NCBI GenBank assembly: GCA_900554345.1
Contig: USHH01000166.1
Location: 1-5,026 of the forward strand
Origin: an uncultured Bacteroidales bacterium
GTDB lineage: Bacteria; Bacteroidota; Bacteroidia; Bacteroidales; Muribaculaceae
Direction of reading: 5' to 3'
DNA: 5,026 nt
The stretch's first letter is position 1. Every line of letters starts with the position of its first letter. This document shows positions 1 to 5,026 of this stretch, in pieces. Both the position numbers and the translations under genes were made by a program. The notes below the pieces were generated by a model, which saw only the letters and a list, made by a program, of their open reading frames with translations, searched no databases and was not told the DNA's origin.

Positions 1-7
1 TGAAATA

Positions 8-38
8 AGCGGGCTGGAGAATCGGTCTCCAGCCCGCT
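8..38 (-). terminator. Intrinsic terminator downstream of galM
   Basis: A perfect 13-bp inverted repeat (8-20 paired with 26-38) encloses a 5-nt loop (21-25). It lies 44 bases past the galM stop codon. Read on the minus strand, the GC-rich stem is followed by TTATTTCA, a short and imperfect T-tract. On the plus strand no T-tract follows, so the hairpin is best read as ending the minus-strand lacZ-galK-galM transcript. The stem is strong and the T-tract weak, so it could also act as a 3'-end stabiliser of the message. A much smaller hairpin (51-55 with 59-63, loop TAA) sits between the stop codon and this stem and is probably incidental. Confidence 0.8.
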
Positions 39-82
39 GTGGGTGTTATGGCGCCTAAGGCGCTTAAAGTATTTCTATCGGC

Positions 83-1129
83 TTATCCGGCCGTGAAGGC
101 GAAGCGGATCGTGCGGCGGTACTCTTCGCCGGGACGCAGCGTCTGGCAGGGGAAATCCGCGTGGTTGGGAGCGTCGGGAAATCCCTGCATCTCCACCGCG
201 ATGCCGTCGTAGTCCTCATACGAGCGTCCAGAGCGGTTCTCGGGGCATCCGGCGAGCCAGTTGCCCGTGTATACATGCGCTCCCGGCTGGTCGCTGCCCA
301 CGCGGAGCACACGTCCCGAACCCTCGGCACGCAGCTCAACGATATCCTCCGTAAGCTTACCGGGCTCCCAGCCGTCTGCCACCCAGCAGGCGTCGTAGCC
401 CTTGCCGTAGCGAAGCGCCGGGAAATCCTCGCGGATGTCGAGCCCCACGACCTTCGCGGAGCGGAAATCCATCGGAGTGCCCTCCACGGGCGCCAGCTCC
501 CCGGTGGGGATCAGAGTGTCGTCGGTGGGCAGATAGCGCGAGCACTTCATCGCCATCGTGTGGCCCAGGGCGCTGCCGCTGTCGGCGCCGTCGAGATTCC
601 AGTAGCAGTGGTTGGTGAGGTTCACCACCGTCGGCTTGTCGGTGACGGCCGATAGCGTGAGCGTCAGCACATTGTCATCGCTCCAGCGGTATTCGGCCAC
701 AGCCGTGAGGTTGCCGGGATAATGCTCTTCGCCGTCCTTGGCGCGGTAGGTGAAGCGCACCCCGTCGGGGAGCTGCTCGGCCTCCCAGATCTGGTTCTGG
801 AATCCCTCCGGTCCTCCGTGGAGAGCGTTGGGGCCGTTGTTGACGGCCAGCTGGAAAGCCTCGCCGTCAATCTGAAACTTACCGAGCGCTATGCGGTTGG
901 CGTAGCGCCCCGGCACCTTCCCCATGCAGGGGCCGTCGGCGATATATGAGGCGGGATCGGCGTAGCTCAGCGCCACGTTTGCGATCCTGCCATCACGGTC
1001 GGGCACCGACACCTCCGTGATGCCCGCGCCGAGCGTCGAGAGCTCCACGGCGCATCCTCTGGCGTTGACGATGCGGAAGAGCGTGATCTCGCCGCGCGGC
1101 GAGGGGGCCTTGCGAACAGTGGTCTCCAT
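83..1129 (-). CDS. galM: Aldose 1-epimerase (galactose mutarotase)
   Basis: A cytosolic enzyme of 348 residues that interconverts the beta and alpha anomers of D-galactose (and glucose), supplying the alpha anomer to galactokinase. Family-typical active-site residues are visible: Arg79 in GRYANRI, His104 in NGPNALHGG, the catalytic acid candidate His174 in NLTNHCYWNL, Asp246 in KGYDAC, and the catalytic base candidate Glu313 in AVEMQGFPDAPNHADFP. Their spacing matches the characterised Lactococcus lactis GalM (Arg71, His96, His170, Asp243, Glu304). There is no signal peptide or membrane segment, and the length is normal for the family. The ATG lies 3 bases after the galK TGA (TGAGCGATG), which implies co-transcription and probably translational coupling. 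No Shine-Dalgarno sequence is evident, as is common in Bacteroidota. The gene ends with TAA and is followed by a hairpin terminator, so it is probably the last gene of the operon. The gene looks intact. Confidence 0.96.
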   Translation of the reverse strand: METTVRKAPSPRGEITLFRIVNARGCAVELSTLGAGITEVSVPDRDGRIANVALSYADPASYIADGPCMGKVPGRYANRIALGKFQIDGEAFQLAVNNGPNALHGGPEGFQNQIWEAEQLPDGVRFTYRAKDGEEHYPGNLTAVAEYRWSDDNVLTLTLSAVTDKPTVVNLTNHCYWNLDGADSGSALGHTMAMKCSRYLPTDDTLIPTGELAPVEGTPMDFRSAKVVGLDIREDFPALRYGKGYDACWVADGWEPGKLTEDIVELRAEGSGRVLRVGSDQPGAHVYTGNWLAGCPENRSGRSYEDYDGIAVEMQGFPDAPNHADFPCQTLRPGEEYRRTIRFAFTAG

Positions 1130-1132
1130 CGC

Positions 1133-2354
<1,222 letters not shown>

Positions 2355-2424
2355 GGTTGTCTGCTTTAATTTTAAGATTGATATTCTGGTTTGTTTCTTT
2401 TGATTCAGTATAGCGGATGGAGTC
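2355..2424 (-). other. AT-rich spacer and leader between lacZ and galK
   Basis: This 70-bp gap between the beta-galactosidase stop and the galK start is markedly richer in A and T than the genes on either side. Read on the minus strand it is A-rich just before the galK ATG, as is typical of Bacteroidota translation starts that lack a Shine-Dalgarno sequence. I find neither a TTTG/TAnnTTTG promoter pair nor a hairpin with a T-tract in it. Read-through from the lacZ promoter is therefore the simplest explanation for galK and galM expression. Confidence 0.5.
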
Positions 2425-4824
2425 TCACTCCACCGGGATCGTGAGCGTGGCGCCCTTCACTCCGGGAGCCTTGGCCTCGAAGGTCAGCGTGCCGCGGTGG
2501 TCGGCCGCCTGCACTATGGCCGTGGCCGCCCCGCTGAAGAGGTCCGTCTCCGGATTCTGGAACGGCCTCAGCGACGTCGGGTCGCCGTTGGCCGTGGCCC
2601 GGAAGCTCCCCGCGCCCTTCACGCTGAACCTTACCGTCCGCGTGTCGTCGGGCACTATGTTGCCGTCCTTGTCGGCCACCTGCACCGTTATGTAGGCGAG
2701 GTCGTCGCCGTCGGCCGTCAGCTTAGCCACGTTTGGCGTCAGCACCAGGTGGTGGGGCTTTCCGGCCGTGCGGATGCTCTTCTCGCCGGCCACTCTGCCG
2801 TCGGCGTTGTAGGCCACCACCTTCACCTCGCCCGGCTCATACACTGTCTCGTTCCACATCAGGCGGTAGCGGTTCATGTTGGAGCTGTCGTTCTTCTCGC
2901 GCACGCCCTGGCTGCGGCCGTTGATGAAGAGCTCGGCCTTCGGCGAGTCGGTGTAGACGAACACCGGCGTCACCTCCCCTTCGCGTCCCTTCCAGTTCCA
3001 GTGGGGCAGGATGTGGAGTGTCCTGTCCTTCCCGTTCCATTTCGAGCGGTAGAGGTAGTAGCGGTCCTTGGGTATGGAGGCGAGGTCGATGATGCCGAAG
3101 TAGCTGGAGTGCGACGGCCAGGCGTCGGTGTCGTAGGGCGACGGCTCGCCGAGGTAGTCGAAGCCTGTCCATACGAACTGCCCGATGTCGTAGGGGAGGT
3201 CGTCGGCGGCCGCGAAGTCATCGTCGGGGATATTGCTCCAGGAGCAGTATTCCACGTCGTATGAGCTGCTCTGGTTGCCGGGGCGCTTCACGTCGGCGGC
3301 TTTCTCCACAGGGAAGAAATACTGTCCGCGCGAAGACACCGTGGAGGCTGTCTCCGAGCCTAAGAGGATGTTCTGCGGCAGCTTCGGATAGGCGTCGGTG
3401 TAGCGGTGTACGCGGTAGTTGAAGCCGGGCACGTCGAGGGCCGCGGCGAAGCCGTTGTTGATCACGGCGTCCACCTGGTCCATGCCGCAGGTCACGGGGC
3501 GCGTCGGGTCCTCGCGGTGCACTATGTCCTGGAGGAAGGTGAGCTCCTGAAGCCCGTCGGGTGCCCATTGCGAGGGCACCTCGTTGCCGATGCTCCACAT
3601 CACCACCGACGGATTGTTGCGGTAGTGGCGCAGCATGTTGACCATGTCTTTCTCGGCCCATTCGTTGAAGATCGTGCCGTAGCCGTTTTTCGACTTCGGG
3701 CGGAAGCCCCAGTCGTCGAAGGGCTCCAGCATCAGCATCAGGCCCATCTCGTCGCAGAGCTCCACGAGCTCCGGCGCCGGCATGTTGTGGGCCGTGCGCA
3801 CGGCGTCGGCGCCCATGTCCTTGATGAGCTGCAGCTGGTGGCGCAGCGCCGACTTGTTGACGGCGGCGCCCAGCGGGCCGAGGTCGTGGTGGTTGCAGAC
3901 CCCTTTCAGCTGGCGCTTCTCGCCGTTGAGGAAGAAGCCCACGCCGTCGCGCACCTCCACGCTGCGGATGCCGAAGCGCGTGGTGTAGCTGTCGGCCTCG
4001 CGGCCGTCGCGGCTCACGGTGGTGGTGGCGGTGTAGAGCGCGGGGCTCTCCGGGCTCCAGAGCTCCGGGTGCCTCACCACGAAGTTCTGCTCCAGGGTCT
4101 GCCCCGGATATATCTTATATGAGTGGGTGTCGGAGGCCACCTCCCTGCCGGCGGCGTCGCGTATCACGGTGGTCAGCTCCACGTCCTCCCCTTTAGTGGC
4201 GCCCTCGAGCTCGGTGGCGAGCTTCACGGTGGCGTAGTCTTTCGACACGTAGGGGGTGGTGATGCGTGTGCCCCACACCGGGATGTGGAGGGCGGAGGTC
4301 GAGACGAGATGCACGTTGCGGTAGAGGCCGGCGCCGGGATACCAGCGCGACGACTGGGGCGGGTTCTCGAGGCTCACCTCTACGGTGTTGGCGCCGGGAT
4401 GCACGAGGCCGTCGAGATTGACGTGGAAGGAGTTGTAGCCGTAGGGCCAGTAGGCGGCGTGGCGGCCGTTGACGTAGACATTGGCGTGGCTCATGGCGCC
4501 GTCAAACACCAGGACGTTGCTTCGCCCTGTAGTGTCGGGGATGTCGATGGGGGTGCGGTAGAATCCCTTTCCCACATAGGGCAGGCCGCCGGTGCGTCCG
4601 GTCTTCCAGGTCTCCTCGGTCTCGCCGTTCTGCTCCACGGCAACCTTCTGGAGGTCGTTGCTGCGGTCGAACGGACCGTAGATGGCCCAGTCGTGGGGTA
4701 TTGTCACATTGCGCCAGCTGGCCGAGTCGTTGGAGAACTGCCAGTCGCGTATGGCGGTCTCGCCGCGCTGGGCCTGAGCTGTCAGTGCCAGTGCGGTGAG
4801 CGATAACATAAGGGTAAATTTCAT
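2425..4824 (-). CDS. lacZ: Secreted GH2 beta-galactosidase
   Basis: A 799-residue family GH2 glycoside hydrolase, expected to cleave terminal beta-galactosides such as lactose by the retaining mechanism. Residues 1-18 (MKFTLMLSLTALALTAQA) form a Sec signal peptide with an AQA cleavage site. No lipobox Cys follows, so a periplasmic or secreted soluble enzyme is likely. Approximate domains: sugar-binding beta-sandwich 22-175, Ig-like GH2 domain 184-285, TIM barrel 288-590, DUF4982-like domain 600-680, and a C-terminal Ig-like domain (Glyco_hydro2_C5 type) 690-795. Catalytic candidates are the acid/base Glu415 in SIGNEV and the nucleophile Glu491 in LLGSETAS; RTAHN (343-347) and FVWTGFDYLGEPSPY (550-564) are family signatures. 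I chose the ATG at 4824 because it begins the signal peptide. The in-frame start at 4926 would overlap the promoter and add 34 polar, unconserved-looking residues. GH2 enzymes of this architecture vary in substrate; the galK and galM neighbours favour galactosides. It is the first gene of the operon. Confidence 0.9.
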   Translation of the reverse strand: MKFTLMLSLTALALTAQAQRGETAIRDWQFSNDSASWRNVTIPHDWAIYGPFDRSNDLQKVAVEQNGETEETWKTGRTGGLPYVGKGFYRTPIDIPDTTGRSNVLVFDGAMSHANVYVNGRHAAYWPYGYNSFHVNLDGLVHPGANTVEVSLENPPQSSRWYPGAGLYRNVHLVSTSALHIPVWGTRITTPYVSKDYATVKLATELEGATKGEDVELTTVIRDAAGREVASDTHSYKIYPGQTLEQNFVVRHPELWSPESPALYTATTTVSRDGREADSYTTRFGIRSVEVRDGVGFFLNGEKRQLKGVCNHHDLGPLGAAVNKSALRHQLQLIKDMGADAVRTAHNMPAPELVELCDEMGLMLMLEPFDDWGFRPKSKNGYGTIFNEWAEKDMVNMLRHYRNNPSVVMWSIGNEVPSQWAPDGLQELTFLQDIVHREDPTRPVTCGMDQVDAVINNGFAAALDVPGFNYRVHRYTDAYPKLPQNILLGSETASTVSSRGQYFFPVEKAADVKRPGNQSSSYDVEYCSWSNIPDDDFAAADDLPYDIGQFVWTGFDYLGEPSPYDTDAWPSHSSYFGIIDLASIPKDRYYLYRSKWNGKDRTLHILPHWNWKGREGEVTPVFVYTDSPKAELFINGRSQGVREKNDSSNMNRYRLMWNETVYEPGEVKVVAYNADGRVAGEKSIRTAGKPHHLVLTPNVAKLTADGDDLAYITVQVADKDGNIVPDDTRTVRFSVKGAGSFRATANGDPTSLRPFQNPETDLFSGAATAIVQAADHRGTLTFEAKAPGVKGATLTIPVE

Positions 4825-4905
4825 GCGGGAAATGATTCGTTTTCCGGAGTCTGTTTCCGGGAGTATTTTAAGAAAAAGGTAAAGCTGACGGCCTTTGTGG
4901 CAATC
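4825..4905 (-). other. 5' untranslated leader of lacZ
   Basis: About 80 bases lie between the predicted transcription start (near 4905) and the lacZ ATG. No Shine-Dalgarno sequence precedes the ATG. The only internal structure I see is a short direct repeat, TTTCCGGAG at 4841-4849 and TTTCCGGGAG at 4854-4863 (plus-strand reading). It contains the palindromic core CCGG and might be a weak regulator site or chance. No riboswitch-like fold is recognisable. Confidence 0.4.
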
Positions 4906-4910
4906 ATTAT

Positions 4911-4943
4911 GCAAATGTAGTGACAAAAGCGTGAAAATGCAAA
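4911..4943 (-). promoter_or_regulatory. Bacteroidota-type promoter of the lacZ-galK-galM operon
   Basis: On the minus strand a TTTG -33 element (4943-4940) is followed after 20 nt by TACATTTG (4919-4912) and a C. This fits the primary sigma factor consensus of Bacteroides and relatives, TTTG, about 19-21 nt, TAnnTTTG. Transcription would start near 4905, leaving a leader of about 80 bases before the lacZ ATG. A second -7-like match, TATATTTG, lies upstream at 4947-4940 and overlaps the -33 element, but its nearest useful upstream TTTG is 24 nt away, so it is a weaker candidate. Position and sequence both support the call; no operator is identified. Confidence 0.7.
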
Positions 4944-4972
4944 TATAAAATCAAAAAGATTATTAAAACGGC

Positions 4973-5009
4973 AAAAGGGCCGCACGCGGCTCTTGCGCCC
5001 GTGCGGCCC
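4973..5009 (-). terminator. Intrinsic terminator of an upstream minus-strand gene
   Basis: A 10-bp perfect stem (4977-4986 with 5000-5009) with a 13-nt loop is followed on the minus strand by TTTT (4976-4973) and further T-rich sequence. On the plus strand no T-tract follows. It therefore most likely ends a gene lying beyond the right edge of the window, and it insulates the lacZ promoter 30 bp downstream. The 17 bases to its right hold no recognisable coding signal. Confidence 0.75.
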
Positions 5010-5026
5010 CTCATGGGGAAGGCTCC

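Noticed and set aside
2497..4806. Long plus-strand open frames (2497-3264, 3406-4122, 4123-4806) antisense to the beta-galactosidase
   Set aside because: They are low-complexity, His/Val/Gly/Ala-rich translations without domains, lying opposite a gene with clear GH2 catalytic motifs. They are compositional shadows.
4825..4926. N-terminal extension of lacZ to an ATG at 4926
   Set aside because: It would bury the signal peptide 34 residues inside the protein and place the start upstream of the predicted -7 element and transcription start. The ATG at 4824 gives a normal Sec signal peptide.
5007..5018. Small CCCC/GGGG hairpin overlapping the right arm of the terminator at 4973-5009, as a possible anti-terminator or attenuator
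   Set aside because: The stem is only 4 bp against 10 bp for the terminator, and the window ends too close to it to show any leader or control context.

Overview
The window holds a compact galactose/lactose utilisation cluster, all on the minus strand, read from the right edge to the left: a secreted family GH2 beta-galactosidase (4824-2425), a galactokinase gene galK (2354-1133) and an aldose 1-epimerase gene galM (1129-83). The organism is most likely a member of the order Bacteroidales. The enzyme architecture (GH2 catalytic core followed by a DUF4982-like and an Ig-like C-terminal domain), a Bacteroidota-type promoter (TTTG, 20-nt spacer, TAnnTTTG) ahead of the first gene, and A-rich leaders without a Shine-Dalgarno sequence all point that way. 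The coding DNA is clearly GC-rich, which suits a Muribaculaceae- or Alistipes-like lineage better than Bacteroides itself. The genus assignment is inference.

Layout: 1-82 is the 3' flank with a strong hairpin terminator for the operon. 83-1129 is galM. 1133-2354 is galK, separated from galM by 3 bp. 2355-2424 is a short AT-rich spacer without a recognisable promoter. 2425-4824 is the beta-galactosidase. 4825-4905 is its untranslated leader, 4911-4943 the promoter, and 4977-5009 the terminator hairpin of an unseen upstream minus-strand gene.

Working together, the exported beta-galactosidase would release beta-D-galactose from lactose or other beta-galactosides outside the cytoplasm. After import, GalM would convert beta- to alpha-D-galactose, and GalK would phosphorylate it to galactose-1-phosphate, the entry to the Leloir pathway. 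No sugar transporter, galT or galE lies in the window.

The one real anomaly is in galK. As given, the reading frame is broken by 37 extra bases just after the first GHMP-kinase motif, flanked by an imperfect 21-bp direct repeat (2171-2191 and 2208-2228). Removing exactly 37 bp restores a complete 394-residue galactokinase. Whether this is a true recent mutation, strain variation or an assembly/sequencing error cannot be settled from the sequence alone. I do not see evidence of a novel biological system here.
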